Source: Pseudomonas sp. N040
GTDB lineage: Bacteria > Pseudomonadota > Gammaproteobacteria > Pseudomonadales > Pseudomonadaceae
Assembly (NCBI RefSeq): GCF_015637705.1
Contig: NZ_JADOBE010000001.1
Location: 248,001-312,000, forward strand
Length of the DNA stretch: 64,000 nucleotides
Reading direction: 5' to 3'
The notes under the pieces were generated by a model. The model was not told the DNA's origin, did not search any database, and saw nothing but the letters and a program-made list of their open reading frames with translations. Below are positions 24,285 through 34,059 of this stretch, piece after piece (the stretch's first letter is position 1; each line of letters begins with the position of its first letter). Position numbers and translations under genes: made by a program.

Positions 24285-26804
24285 TCAGTCCTTGGTCTGC
24301 ATGGCCGTCTCAAGCTTCTTGATGTCTTCCGGCGTGAGTTTCGGCCGGTCGATATCGACGGTCAACTTGTTGAGCTTGCCGGTGAAAGTGAAGGGCGGCT
24401 GGTAATCGGCATCGTTCACCCCGGTCAGGGTGTCGGAACCGATATCGAAGCTCTCGTCCCACTGCAGGATCATCGGCAGGGTCTTGTTCATCTCTTGCGT
24501 GGCGACCACCTTGCCGTCCACCTTCAGCGTGCCAACCCCCGGCCGGCCTACGCCGGAGAAGTTGTTGTACGCCAGGGTCCCGGCGCCCAGGCCTGAGTAC
24601 CTGAAGTCAAACTCAAGGGTATGGCGGCCCGGGGACAGCGCCTCGCTGCCCTCCCACTTCAGGCGCTCCAGGTCGACCAGATTCCACAGAAACACCGGCT
24701 TGCTGTCTTTCAGGTAGAAGCCATACCCGGCAAACCGGCCACCGGAGGTCACCAGCATGCCTTCGGCGCCACCCTGCGGCACCTCGATGTCGGCGCTGAT
24801 GGTGTAGGACGCATTGAGAATGCTCGGCGAGTCGCCTTGCGGCAGGCCAACCATCGGCTGGGTGTAGACGAACTGGCTGCGCCCGGCGGTGATATTCGGG
24901 CGCGGCGCGACGATCCGCGCGGCCACCGAGGCATCCATCGGCAGTACCTGATGCTGCTTCGCTTCGGCGAGGAACCTGGCGCGCATTGCCTCGACCTTCT
25001 GCGGGTACTTGGCAGCCACATCTTCCGTCTGGTTGAAGTTTTCATTCAGGTTGTACAGCTGGAACACCTGATTGTTCAGCGGGTCCGGATTGGCCGGCCC
25101 GAACGCCTGCCACGGGGCCCGGTTGACCTTGGTGCTGAGCAGCCAGCCATCTTCATACAGCGCCCATTGGCCCATCATCTCGAAGTACTGGACCTTGTGC
25201 TGCGACGGCACCTTGGCGTTGGCCTTGTCGAAGGTGTAGAGGAAGCTGGTGCCCTCGATTGGCGCCTGCTTGATCCCGTCGACCACTTCAGGCGCCTTGA
25301 TCCCAGCGGCCTGCAGAATGGTTGGCACCACGTCGATGACATGCACGAACTGTTCGCGCAGCGCGCCCTTGTCCTTGATCCGCGCCGGCCACGACACCAC
25401 CATGTTCTGGTTGATGCCGCCCAGGCGCGAGGCGTTCTGCTTGAACCAGTCGAACGGCGTATCGAAGGCCCACGACCAGCCGGCCGACATGTGGTTGTAG
25501 GTCTGCTCGGTGCCCCAGACGTCGTACCACTTCATTTGCATTTCGGCCGGCATCGCACCGATGCCATTGAAGAACGCCACCTCATTCGGGGTGCCCAGCG
25601 GCCCGCCTTCGGCCGAAGTGCCATTGTCACCGTTGATGTAGATGACCAGCGTATTGTCGAGCCGCCCCAGATCCTCAAAGCCCTGGATCACACGGCCGAT
25701 CTCATGGTCGTTGTAGGCCGCGAAAGCAGCGAACACCTCGACCTGGCGGATGAACAGCTTCTTCTCCACGTCGGTGAGCTGATCCCAGGGCTTGATCACC
25801 TCGCTCGGCCAGGGGGTCAAGGTCAGATCCTTGGGAATCACACCCAGCTTTTGCTGGTTGGCGAAGATGCGCTCGCGCAGTTTCTCGTAACCATCATCGA
25901 ACAGGTGCATGGCGCTGATCTTGTCCACCCACTCCTTGGTCGGGTGGTGTGGTGCGTGGGTGGCACCCGGCGCGTACTTGATGAAGATCGGCTTGGTCGG
26001 GGCGATCTGGTGCATCCGCGTCATGTAATCGATCGCGTCATCGGCCATGGCCGTGACCAGGTTCCACTTGCCTTCCTGGCCTTGGAACGGGTAGATCTGC
26101 GTGGTGTTGCGGAACAGGTTCGGCGCCCACTGGTTGGCATCACCACCGACAAAACCGTAGAAATACTCGAAGCCCATGCCGGTTGGCCATTGATCAAACG
26201 GGCCGGATTGACTGGCGGCAAAAGCCGGAGTGTTGTGGTCCTTGCCGAACCAAGCGGTGGAGTAGCCATTGTCTTTGAGGATACGGCCGATGGTGGCCTT
26301 GTCCTCGGCGATGATCGAGTTGTAACCGGGGTAGCCCGTGGACTGCTCGGAGATCACCCCAAAGCCGGCGGAGTGATGGTTGCGTCCGGTGATCAGCGCC
26401 GCGCGGGTTGGCGAGCAGAGTGCGGTGGAGAACATGCGGTTGTAGCGCAGGCCCTCGGCGGCAATACGGTCCATGGTCGGCGTGGGAATCACCCCGCCGA
26501 AGGTGCTGGGCACACCAAAACCGGCGTCATCGGTGATCACCAGCAGCACGTTGGGCGCACCCTCGGGCGGCACGATGCGCGGCTCCCACCAGGGCGTGGA
26601 CTGCAGCGCACCCTCCTTGATTGTGCCAGCGAAGGGCATCTCCGGCGCCGGCAGCTGCTGACCGGAGAGCACGCGGCTGGCACTGGGAGAGCCGGACGTG
26701 CCAATGATCTGGTCGGCGTGGAGCGCCGGGGCCAACTGGGCGCACCAAGCGGCCAGGGCAAGGCTGAGCCCTGCACTACCGCGCCGCCAATTGAAGCTGT
26801 ACAT
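24285..26804 (-). CDS. Large secreted arylsulfatase
   Basis: 839 residues. The signal peptide is about 1-30 (MYSFNWRRGS...APALHA). The sulfatase catalytic domain has metal ligands Asp92-Asp93 (LLVITDDAGFG). The sulfatase signature is CSPTRAALITGR with Cys130, the residue converted to formylglycine in this family, and the second metal motif is NGDNGTSAEGG. A C-terminal beta-rich domain (about 640-839) probably folds over the catalytic domain. Much longer than the 536-residue cytosolic AtsA of P. aeruginosa. ATG 26804 has AAAGGAG upstream; the longer frame is not supported. The sulfate ester substrate is unknown. A sulfatase-maturing enzyme is not in the window. Confidence 0.92.
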   Translation of the reverse strand: MYSFNWRRGSAGLSLALAAWCAQLAPALHADQIIGTSGSPSASRVLSGQQLPAPEMPFAGTIKEGALQSTPWWEPRIVPPEGAPNVLLVITDDAGFGVPSTFGGVIPTPTMDRIAAEGLRYNRMFSTALCSPTRAALITGRNHHSAGFGVISEQSTGYPGYNSIIAEDKATIGRILKDNGYSTAWFGKDHNTPAFAASQSGPFDQWPTGMGFEYFYGFVGGDANQWAPNLFRNTTQIYPFQGQEGKWNLVTAMADDAIDYMTRMHQIAPTKPIFIKYAPGATHAPHHPTKEWVDKISAMHLFDDGYEKLRERIFANQQKLGVIPKDLTLTPWPSEVIKPWDQLTDVEKKLFIRQVEVFAAFAAYNDHEIGRVIQGFEDLGRLDNTLVIYINGDNGTSAEGGPLGTPNEVAFFNGIGAMPAEMQMKWYDVWGTEQTYNHMSAGWSWAFDTPFDWFKQNASRLGGINQNMVVSWPARIKDKGALREQFVHVIDVVPTILQAAGIKAPEVVDGIKQAPIEGTSFLYTFDKANAKVPSQHKVQYFEMMGQWALYEDGWLLSTKVNRAPWQAFGPANPDPLNNQVFQLYNLNENFNQTEDVAAKYPQKVEAMRARFLAEAKQHQVLPMDASVAARIVAPRPNITAGRSQFVYTQPMVGLPQGDSPSILNASYTISADIEVPQGGAEGMLVTSGGRFAGYGFYLKDSKPVFLWNLVDLERLKWEGSEALSPGRHTLEFDFRYSGLGAGTLAYNNFSGVGRPGVGTLKVDGKVVATQEMNKTLPMILQWDESFDIGSDTLTGVNDADYQPPFTFTGKLNKLTVDIDRPKLTPEDIKKLETAMQTKD

Positions 26805-27028
26805 ATGCGTGACTCCTTTGCCTGTTGCAGATGATCTGTTTGCGCCTTGACGCCAATCAGGAGGATAGCCCGGCATTGACTATTGATCGGGCCCTTGAAT
26901 AGTAGTCCCGCGGGTAGAAACGCCATCCCGCAGGCTGTGTGAGAACTACTGCGCTGCAGGCAGGACAGGATCCACCCCGCCCGCCGTCATCTCCGTCGAA
27001 GCCGCTGGCTCGCGACCGCCGCCAGCAC

Positions 27029-28309
27029 TCAGAAGCGCCAGGTCATGCTGCCGCTGAAGGCCTGGATCCAGGCATCATTGAAGCTGCCGGAAACCTGGGC
27101 CGGGTCACTCGCCGGCAGTGTCCGGGTCTGTGAAACCGAGATATCGCCGAACCACACCAGCGCATAGCTGAAATTGACATCGGTCTGCGGGTCCAGCGCA
27201 TAGGTCAGTCCGGTGCCCAGCCGCCAGACGTCGCCCATGGGCAACGCCCAGCTGCGCTTGCTGTCAGAGACAGGCGAACTGTCATAGGCCACGCCGAGGT
27301 TCCACAATAGTTGCTCGGTCGCCTGGTACTGGCTGCCCACCGAGAGGTGCCAGGTATCGTCATACTCTTGGTCGAGCGTGGTCGCGCGCTGGGTATCGGT
27401 ATCCAGCTGGACATACACCTCGCCGAACTCCGACCAGTCCTGCCAGCCGGCGCTGGCCAGCATTGCCCAGCGCGGCGTGACCTGCTGGTACAGGCTCAGG
27501 GTCGCGGTCTGCGGCACGGTCATATCCAGCTTGGTATTCACCCCGTTGAGCGGCTCGTAAAGCGCATCGATACTGGAGAAATCCAGGCCGTCCTCGAAAT
27601 CCAGATCAATCTTGCTGGTGTAGCTGAGGCCGATCCGGGTGCCTTGCCGCGGGGCGAAAATCAGTCCGAGATTGCCGCCATAGCCCCAGTCCTCGTCCTT
27701 GTACTTGAGCTGCCCGTCCGGGCGGTTGAGCACGCCGAGCGGATCGTTGTTGACGGCCATCTGGCTCTCGACGATGCCGTACATGGCCTGCAGGCCAACA
27801 CCCAGCGACCACTGCTCGTCGAGCCTGTAGGCCGCGCCGGGCACGAAGGACAAGCCGCCCAGGGTGGCGTTCTGCATGTAGTAGCGGCCCGACCAGTCAT
27901 TGTCGTAGTTCTCGCTCAGGCCGAAGTTGCTGAAGGTTCCGAAGCCCAGCGTCCACTGCTCGTCCAGCCGGTGGCTGGCAAAGAAGCTGGCGCCGGGAAT
28001 GAACTCCACCGCATTGCCGCTGTTGCCGCCCGGAACATTGGTGCTGGCGTCGTAATCCACCTCCAGATGCCCTACCAGCCCCACCAGGCCACCGCTGACC
28101 TGAGTGCCTTCCAGGTAGCTGAGCCCGGCAATGTTGCTGGCGATGGTGGCGGGGCCCTGGGCCCGTGCGGCGGCGCCGGCGTTGGCCAGGCCGGTATTGT
28201 CGCTACCGATTTCATAGAGCATCAGCCCGCCCGCCTGGGCCAGCTGGGGTCCGGCCATGCCAAAGCTTGCCAGTACAGCCAGGGGGAATAGACGATATCT
28301 GCAGTGCAT
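27029..28309 (-). CDS. FadL/OmpP1-like outer-membrane transport protein
   Basis: 426 residues. The signal peptide (1-26, ending QLAQAGG) precedes the FadL N-terminal hatch pattern LMLYEIGSDNTGLANAGAAARAQ. A beta-barrel follows, ending in the outer-membrane C-terminal signature TWRF. FadL-type porins carry hydrophobic molecules across the outer membrane. An AAGGTG site precedes the ATG at 28309. It lies directly upstream of the arylsulfatase gene in the same direction (224 bp apart), so uptake of a hydrophobic sulfated compound or its product is a reasonable guess. Confidence 0.92.
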   Translation of the reverse strand: MHCRYRLFPLAVLASFGMAGPQLAQAGGLMLYEIGSDNTGLANAGAAARAQGPATIASNIAGLSYLEGTQVSGGLVGLVGHLEVDYDASTNVPGGNSGNAVEFIPGASFFASHRLDEQWTLGFGTFSNFGLSENYDNDWSGRYYMQNATLGGLSFVPGAAYRLDEQWSLGVGLQAMYGIVESQMAVNNDPLGVLNRPDGQLKYKDEDWGYGGNLGLIFAPRQGTRIGLSYTSKIDLDFEDGLDFSSIDALYEPLNGVNTKLDMTVPQTATLSLYQQVTPRWAMLASAGWQDWSEFGEVYVQLDTDTQRATTLDQEYDDTWHLSVGSQYQATEQLLWNLGVAYDSSPVSDSKRSWALPMGDVWRLGTGLTYALDPQTDVNFSYALVWFGDISVSQTRTLPASDPAQVSGSFNDAWIQAFSGSMTWRF

Positions 28310-28574
28310 GTGGACACCTTTGTATTTGTAGGGAAAACCGCTTGCGCCGCGGAGTCTTCTGGCTGATCCGCATGCTCGGAGCAAGGATAATAGCCCGCCC
28401 GCCAGGAAAGCGGAGTTGTTCGCAGCAGACAGCGGATCGGCAAAGCCACGGGCGATTCTAGCCAGCCGCTGCACCATCGACCACGGGTCGGTATGTCCAG
28501 CTGCAAGCAATCCACTTTGGCTGCCGGCCCGCATCTGCTAAGTTGCGCATCAACCCTGCCTGCCTGGATGCGCC

Positions 28575-28856
28575 ATGAGCGATAGCGACGACAATGAAGA
28601 AGCGTTCACCGAGGCGACCCTGATCGGGGCCATCGAAAACCAGATCGAGGCCGATGACCCGCCGGCGGCGCGGGCGACCTGCAACAAGCTGACGCTGGTC
28701 GGCTATCCGCGCGAGGAAATCCTGCAGATGATGGCACTGGTGCTGGCCCGCGAAATTGGCGCGATGCTGGCGGAAGACCGGCCTTTCGACCGCGACGGCT
28801 ACGAACTGGCCCTGCGCCGCCTGCCGGAGTTACCCCCGGAGTGCGCCGAAGATTGA
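28575..28856 (+). CDS. Small conserved hypothetical protein
   Basis: 93 residues, acidic and predicted helical, beginning MSDSDDNEEAFTEATLIGAIE. I do not recognise a named domain. GC-rich codon use like its neighbours supports a real gene. It is divergent from the FadL-like gene and followed after 40 bp by a periplasmic binding protein. No signal peptide is present, so it is probably cytosolic. Confidence 0.75.
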   Translation: MSDSDDNEEAFTEATLIGAIENQIEADDPPAARATCNKLTLVGYPREEILQMMALVLAREIGAMLAEDRPFDRDGYELALRRLPELPPECAED

Positions 28857-28896
28857 ATCGCGCGTCGATGCCGGCCCGGCCCGGCGGCCTGCAGCC

Positions 28897-29661
28897 TTGA
28901 GACGACAACTGCTCCGGGCCAGCCTCTGCGGCAGTCTGCTCGCTGCCTGCCTGCTCAGCGCATCGCTGCACGCCGAGCGCTACCTGATCGGCGCAGAGGA
29001 CGACTGGTATCCCTACACCGCACTGAAGGATGGCGAGAGCCGGGGGATGTCAGTGGATATCGTCCGGGCCGCCTTCGCGGCCACCTCCGCCGACATCCAG
29101 CTGGTTGCCTATCCCTATGCGCGCTGCATGCAGATGGCCCTGCGCGGCGAGCTGGTAGCCTGCTTCAACACCGCGCCCGACGCCCGGATTGCTGACGATT
29201 ACCTGCTGCCGGCGACTCCGCTGTTCCGCGATGACATCCTGCTCTGGGCGCGCAGCGCTGAGGCCACGCCACTGCAAGACCTGGGGCTACTCGGCGGCAA
29301 GCGGGTGGCGGTGACCATCGGCTACGAGTACGGCAGCCGCTTCGACGATGATTCGAGCATTGTCCGCGTCAAGGTGCGCAAGGACCTGATGGGCTTTCTC
29401 ATGCTCGAGCACAAGCGCGTGGACTACTTCGTGGCCTACCGTGGCACGGCGGCACAGCTGTTTCACGATGAGCCCGGCCTGGCCGGCAAGTTCACCGCGG
29501 TGGCAACGGTGCACCAGCCGCAGCTGTTCCTCAGCTTTTCACGGCATAACCGCCTGGCGGCAGAGGCCCTGAACGACTTCGAACAGGGCATGCGGATCAT
29601 CCATGACAACGGCCGCTATCAGCAGATTCTGCAACAGTGGCAGCATAATCCTGCACACTGA
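28897..29661 (+). CDS. Periplasmic amino-acid-type binding protein (SBP family 3)
   Basis: 254 residues from TTG 28897. The signal peptide LLRASLCGSLLAACLLSASLHA is followed by a type 3 solute-binding domain (ERYLIGAEDDWYPYTALKDGESRGMSVDIVRAAF; C-terminal MRIIHDNGRYQQILQQW). No transporter permease or ATPase gene is adjacent, so it may be an orphan sensor-type or stand-alone binding protein. The TTG start is forced because no ATG or GTG lies in frame just before the signal peptide; the ribosome site is weak. Confidence 0.82.
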   Translation: MRRQLLRASLCGSLLAACLLSASLHAERYLIGAEDDWYPYTALKDGESRGMSVDIVRAAFAATSADIQLVAYPYARCMQMALRGELVACFNTAPDARIADDYLLPATPLFRDDILLWARSAEATPLQDLGLLGGKRVAVTIGYEYGSRFDDDSSIVRVKVRKDLMGFLMLEHKRVDYFVAYRGTAAQLFHDEPGLAGKFTAVATVHQPQLFLSFSRHNRLAAEALNDFEQGMRIIHDNGRYQQILQQWQHNPAH

Positions 29662-29735
29662 GTCCGGCCTCGCTACACTGCAACCGACTGCACGCCAACG
29701 GGCGGGCAGATCCTTCTGACAAGACCGGAGTGCTT

Positions 29736-29969
29736 ATGGCGTACACCCCCGAGTTGATAGCCGAGCTGGAAATTCTCACCCTGTTCAATCTGGCCAACAC
29801 CACTGAGGGCATCAAGGTTCACCACACCGCCGCACCCAGCGCCATTGCCGCCGCCCAGCGCCTGCACGACAAGGGCCTGATCAGCCAGCCCGATGGCGGC
29901 TACCTGACCAGCCTGGGCCTGGATGCTGCCGAGCACGCCCAGTCGCTGCTGACGATTCTCACGCCCTGA
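29736..29969 (+). CDS. TIGR02647-type small protein
   Basis: 77 residues (MAYTPELIAELEILTLFNLANTT...), matching a small Pseudomonas family of unknown function, possibly winged-helix (AAAQRLHDKGLISQPDGGYLTSLG). The ATG has a GGAG site 6 bp upstream; an in-frame GTG two codons earlier is less likely. Confidence 0.82.
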   Translation: MAYTPELIAELEILTLFNLANTTEGIKVHHTAAPSAIAAAQRLHDKGLISQPDGGYLTSLGLDAAEHAQSLLTILTP

Positions 29970-30022
29970 GCAGGCGCAACTCCCTGCCCGGCCACGGCAC
30001 CGCCGCCCTGCCGGGCAGTTGC

Positions 30023-30277
30023 TCAATCCGCCCCGCCTGACGCCGAGAACCGCTGCTGCCGGGCCCTGAGGCGGTTGTGCGCATCGGTGCAGATGACCTG
30101 ACGGCGCTCGTTATCGGCCGCATACCATTCGAGAATTTCGCCCAGACTGCGCCCGCAACCCACGCAGATATCCTCATCGTCCAGGCAGCAATTGCGCACA
30201 CAGGGCGAGGCCTGCCGCCCGGCCGGTGCCGCCTCGGTAGCCGTGCCGGGTGGCGGTTCAGTCGAATTCGAACTCAA
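30023..30277 (-). CDS. DUF1289 Cys-rich small protein
   Basis: 84 residues with the DUF1289 motif ASPCVRNCCLDDEDICVGCGRS, four conserved cysteines that may bind metal, followed by IxxW and a basic C-terminus. The best start is TTG at 30277, because a GGGAGG site lies 8 bp upstream and no ATG or GTG is available in frame. This makes the gene overlap the 3' end of cyaY by 20 bp and probably couples their translation. Confidence 0.78.
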   Translation of the reverse strand: MSSNSTEPPPGTATEAAPAGRQASPCVRNCCLDDEDICVGCGRSLGEILEWYAADNERRQVICTDAHNRLRARQQRFSASGGAD

Positions 30278-30590
30278 GTTCAGCGCCTCCCTGCTCTCGG
30301 CAGATCCGCTCCAGCATCTCGCCGAGCAGTTCGCCACTGCTGTCGCAGATCCAGCCACCCTGCTCATCGTCGTAGTCGAAATGAAAGCCGCCGGAACGCG
30401 CCGCCAGCCACAGCTGGCGCAGGGGCTCCTGGCGACTGAAGATCAACTGGCTGCCATTCTCGAAGCGCACGGTGAGCACCCCCGCGCTGTTCTCCAGATC
30501 GACATCCAGGTCACTGTCATCGAACACATCCTCGATCGCCTGCTGCACGGCATCAACCAGATCGTGAAAACGCGCTTCGCTCAAACTCAT
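30258..30590 (-). CDS. cyaY: Frataxin homologue CyaY
   Basis: 110-residue frataxin that binds iron and modulates iron-sulfur cluster assembly. The acidic N-terminal ridge (DAVQQAIEDVFDDSDLDVDLE) and the core QLIFSRQEPLRQLWLAA with GGFHFDYD are typical. Divergent from lppL-lysA, which is the usual Pseudomonas arrangement. Confidence 0.95.
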   Translation of the reverse strand: MSLSEARFHDLVDAVQQAIEDVFDDSDLDVDLENSAGVLTVRFENGSQLIFSRQEPLRQLWLAARSGGFHFDYDDEQGGWICDSSGELLGEMLERICREQGGAELEFEFD

Positions 30591-30824
30591 TGCAGGTCCC
30601 TCGGAAAAGTCTGGATAGTCGCAGCCTGCTGCGTGCCGCCAGCTGCCGGACAAAACCGGATAATGCCGGACATCCGCGCGCCTGTCTTGCCAAGCCTGCC
30701 GGGGCGCCGCCTGCGCCAGCGATCGCGCGGCTTGCACAGCGCGCTCGCCCCGGCCCCGCGTGCATAGGCAAGCTGTCAGGTGGCCGGTATACTGCCGGCA
30801 ATCATCGATTTCAGGATTTTCAAC

Positions 30825-30962
30825 ATGAAGCGCCTGCTGCTGTCCTTCATTGCGCTTGCCGTACTGAGTGTCTCCCTCGCCGGTTGTGGCCAGAAAGGCC
30901 CGTTGTACCTGCCGGACGACGAGAAAGCCGTCAAAGAACGCGACAAAGACGTCTTTCTCTAA
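30825..30962 (+). CDS. lppL: Small lipoprotein LppL (LptM family)
   Basis: A 45-residue lipoprotein: hydrophobic signal, lipobox SLAGC with Cys21, then [11 protein letters not shown], the LptM hallmark. LptM assists LptD maturation in enterobacteria; the same role here is inferred. An AGGA site precedes the ATG, and lysA starts 9 bp after the stop. Confidence 0.92.
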   Translation: MKRLLLSFIALAVLSVSLAGCGQKGPLYLPDDEKAVKERDKDVFL

Positions 30963-30971
30963 GGGGGTTAC

Positions 30972-32231
30972 ATGGAAGCTTTCACCCGCCGCGACGGCCA
31001 ACTGTTCGCGGAAGGCGTTGCGTTGTCTGCTATCGCCGAACGTTTCGGCACGCCGACCTACGTCTATTCACGCGCCCACATCGAACAGCAATACCGTGCC
31101 TACGCCGACGCCCTGCAGGGCATCGAGCATCTGGTGTGCTTCGCGGTCAAGGCCAACTCCAACCTCGGCGTGCTGAATGTCCTGGCGCGCCTGGGTGCCG
31201 GCTTCGACATCGTTTCGCGTGGCGAGCTGGAGCGGGTGCTGGCGGCCGGCGGCCGGCCGGACAAGATCGTGTTCTCCGGCGTCGGCAAGACCCGCGATGA
31301 CATGCGCCGCGCACTGCAGATCGGTGTGCACTGCTTCAATGTCGAATCCACCGACGAACTGGAGCGCCTGCAACTGGTCGCCGCCGAGCTGGGGGTCAAG
31401 GCGCCGGTGTCGCTGCGGGTCAACCCGGACGTGGATGCCGGCACCCATCCGTACATCTCCACCGGGCTGAAGGAAAACAAGTTCGGCATCGCCATTGCCG
31501 ACGCCGAGGCCGTCTATGCCCGCGCTGCCGCCCTGCCAAACCTGCAGGTGCTCGGCGTCGATTGCCATATCGGCTCGCAGCTGACCAGCTTGCCGCCGTT
31601 CCTCGACGCCCTCGATCGCCTGCTGGCACTGATCGACCGTCTGGCTGCCCGGGATATTCACATCCGCCACCTCGACCTCGGTGGCGGCCTCGGCGTGCAG
31701 TACCGCGACGAGCAGCCGCCGCTGGCCGGTGACTACATCGCCGCGGTGCGCGAACGCCTGGGCAAGCGCGCGCTGGCCCTGGTGTTCGAACCGGGCCGCT
31801 CGATCGTGGCCAATGCCGGCGTGCTGCTGACCCGCGTCGAGTACCTCAAGCACACCGAGCACAAGGATTTCGCCATCGTCGATGCGGCGATGAACGACCT
31901 GATCCGCCCGGCGCTGTACCAGGCCTGGATGGACGTGGTCGCAGTGCAGCCGCGTGACGCGGCAGCGCGCAGCTACGACATTGTCGGACCGATCTGCGAA
32001 ACCGGTGACTTCCTCGCCAAGGGCCGTGACCTGGCGCTGGCGGAAGGCGACCTGCTGGCTATCCGCTCGGCTGGCGCTTATGGCTTTGTCATGAGCTCCA
32101 ACTACAACAGCCGCGGCCGCGCCGCCGAGGTGCTGGTGGACGGCAGCGCGGCCTTCGAGGTGCGCCGGCGCGAAAGCGTGCAGGAACTCTTCGCCACTGA
32201 AAGCCTGCTGCCGCGCGACGCGCAAGGATAA
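30972..32231 (+). CDS. lysA: Diaminopimelate decarboxylase
   Basis: A 419-residue PLP enzyme of fold type III that decarboxylates meso-diaminopimelate to L-lysine. PLP Lys60 is in CFAVKANSN, the glycine-rich phosphate-binding part is [11 protein letters not shown], and the active-site motif GPICETGDF is near the C-terminus. It is followed by dapF after 4 bp, giving an lppL-lysA-dapF lysine/peptidoglycan unit. Confidence 0.97.
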   Translation: MEAFTRRDGQLFAEGVALSAIAERFGTPTYVYSRAHIEQQYRAYADALQGIEHLVCFAVKANSNLGVLNVLARLGAGFDIVSRGELERVLAAGGRPDKIVFSGVGKTRDDMRRALQIGVHCFNVESTDELERLQLVAAELGVKAPVSLRVNPDVDAGTHPYISTGLKENKFGIAIADAEAVYARAAALPNLQVLGVDCHIGSQLTSLPPFLDALDRLLALIDRLAARDIHIRHLDLGGGLGVQYRDEQPPLAGDYIAAVRERLGKRALALVFEPGRSIVANAGVLLTRVEYLKHTEHKDFAIVDAAMNDLIRPALYQAWMDVVAVQPRDAAARSYDIVGPICETGDFLAKGRDLALAEGDLLAIRSAGAYGFVMSSNYNSRGRAAEVLVDGSAAFEVRRRESVQELFATESLLPRDAQG

Positions 32232-32235
32232 AGCC

Positions 32236-33066
32236 ATGCTATTGCGCTTTACCAAGATGCACGGCCTGGGCAACGATTTCATGGTCATCGACCTGGTCAG
32301 CCAGCAGGCCCATATCCAGCCCAAGCATGCCAAGCAATGGGGCGACCGCCACACCGGCATCGGCTTCGACCAGCTGTTGCTGGTGGAAACGCCGACCCGT
32401 CCGGATGTCGACTTCCGCTACCGCATCTTCAACGCCGACGGCTCCGAGGTCGAGCAGTGCGGCAACGGTGCGCGCTGCTTCGCCCGCTTCGTGCTCGACA
32501 AGCGCCTGACCGTGAAGAAGCGCATCCGCGTGGAAACCCGCGGCGGCATCATCGTCCTGGAAATGCGTGCGGACGGCCAGGTGACTGTCGACATGGGCGC
32601 CCCGCGCCTGGATCCGCCACTGATTCCGTTGGTGGCCGACGCCGAAGCACTGACCTACGCTGTGGACGTCGAAGGCCAGAGCATCGAGCTGGCCGCGCTG
32701 TCCATGGGCAACCCGCACGCGGTGATCCGGGTGGCAGACGTGGACAGCGCGCCGGTACAGAGCCTGGGGCCGAAGCTCGAAGTGCATCCGCGCTTCCCGC
32801 AGCGGGTCAACGTTGGCTTTCTGCAAGTCATGGATCGACAGCACGCCAGGTTGCGCGTCTGGGAGCGCGGTGCCGGGGAAACCCAGGCCTGTGGTACCGG
32901 CGCCTGCGCCGCGGCAGTCGCGGCCATTCGCCAGGGCTGGATGGATTCCCCGTTGCAGCTTGAGCTTCCTGGCGGCAAGCTATGCATCGAGTGGGCAGGA
33001 GTGGGACAGCCGGTTATGATGACCGGGCCTGCAGTCCGCGTGTACGAAGGGCAGATTCGACTCTAA
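32236..33066 (+). CDS. dapF: Diaminopimelate epimerase
   Basis: A 276-residue cofactor-free racemase converting LL- to meso-diaminopimelate. The two catalytic cysteines are in EQCGNGARC (Cys75) and in QACGTGACA near residue 217. Spaced 4 bp from lysA. Confidence 0.97.
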   Translation: MLLRFTKMHGLGNDFMVIDLVSQQAHIQPKHAKQWGDRHTGIGFDQLLLVETPTRPDVDFRYRIFNADGSEVEQCGNGARCFARFVLDKRLTVKKRIRVETRGGIIVLEMRADGQVTVDMGAPRLDPPLIPLVADAEALTYAVDVEGQSIELAALSMGNPHAVIRVADVDSAPVQSLGPKLEVHPRFPQRVNVGFLQVMDRQHARLRVWERGAGETQACGTGACAAAVAAIRQGWMDSPLQLELPGGKLCIEWAGVGQPVMMTGPAVRVYEGQIRL

Positions 33067-33320
33067 GCGAGCATTGCCATGATCCTGGAAGCCTCAGCTG
33101 GCCGCTTGTATAAAGCGCATAAGGTGATGATGCTGAAAAGATTATTTGAACGCCCGAAATTCACCTGCCTGGTGCATGCGCTACAGGCCGAATTGCACGA
33201 ATTTCATTACGCGCGGCTGCGTTGTAACCCCCTGGAATGGACTGGCCATTCCGCGTCGTTACGCCTTGCCCTGCACCCCAGAATCCGCACCCTTCAGCCT
33301 GTCCAACCGAGGTTTCCGGG
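33067..33320. other. 254-bp gap between dapF and the DUF484 gene
   Basis: Unusually long for this operon. The first half is AT-richer than the surroundings. A hairpin GGAATGG-ACTGG-CCATTCC lies at 33234-33252 without a T tract. A frame of 81 codons (33079-33324) exists but its product is unlike any family I know and its codon use is atypical, so I leave it uncalled. Confidence 0.4.
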
Positions 33321-34019
33321 ATGACCGAAGAACGCAAGGATCCAGTGCCTCTCGATTCGGATATGGTGGCCGCCTATCTGCGCATGCATCCGGAGTTCTT
33401 CGTCGACCACGACGAGCTGATTCCCGACCTGCGCATCCCGCACCTGCCCGGCGAGGCCGTCTCGCTGGTGGAGCGCCAGGTCAAGCTGCTGCGCGAGCGC
33501 AACATAGAGATGCGCCACCGCCTGTCGCAGCTGATGGACGTGGCCCGCGACAATGACCGCCTGTTCGACAAGACGCGCCGGCTGGTACTCGACCTGCTTG
33601 ATGCGGCGAGCCTGGAGGAAGTGGTCAGCGCGGTGGAAGACAGCCTGCGGCATGAATTCAAGGTGCCCTTCGTCAGCCTGATCCTGATCAGTGACAATCC
33701 TGGCGGCGTCGGTCGGTCGGCCAGCCTGGCCGAAGCCCATCAGGCGATTGGCGGCCTGCTCTCCGGCAGCCGCAGCGTCTGCGGCATCCTGCGCCCGCAG
33801 GAGCTGGCATTCCTGTTCGGCGAAGAGGAGGGCGCCAAGGTCGGTTCGGCGGCGATGGTCAGCTTGAGCCATCAGGGCCTGCATGGCGTGCTGGCGATCG
33901 GCAGCGCCGATCCCCTGCACTACAAGAACTCGCTCGGCACCCTGTTCCTCGGCTATGTCGCGGAAGTGCTGGCACGCGTGCTGCCGCGCTTTGCCACACC
34001 ACTGCGCTCGGTGCGCTAG
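33321..34019 (+). CDS. DUF484 family protein
   Basis: 232 residues of DUF484, a GAF-like family always found between dapF and xerC in pseudomonads. An N-terminal helical part ([28 protein letters not shown]) and a coiled segment ([19 protein letters not shown]) precede the GAF-like domain. The function is unknown. ATG 33321 lies just after TTTCCGGG. Confidence 0.92.
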   Translation: MTEERKDPVPLDSDMVAAYLRMHPEFFVDHDELIPDLRIPHLPGEAVSLVERQVKLLRERNIEMRHRLSQLMDVARDNDRLFDKTRRLVLDLLDAASLEEVVSAVEDSLRHEFKVPFVSLILISDNPGGVGRSASLAEAHQAIGGLLSGSRSVCGILRPQELAFLFGEEEGAKVGSAAMVSLSHQGLHGVLAIGSADPLHYKNSLGTLFLGYVAEVLARVLPRFATPLRSVR

Positions 34020-34059
34020 GCGGTCGGGCACCCCTCGTTTTCGCAGGTATACAGTCAGC

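Noticed and set aside
24621..26834. 737-codon plus-strand frame opposite the arylsulfatase
   Set aside because: Shadow of the sulfatase gene; composition typical of antisense frames in GC-rich DNA.
33079..33324. 81-codon frame after dapF
   Set aside because: No recognisable family, atypical codon use and weak ribosome site; kept only as an unexplained gap.
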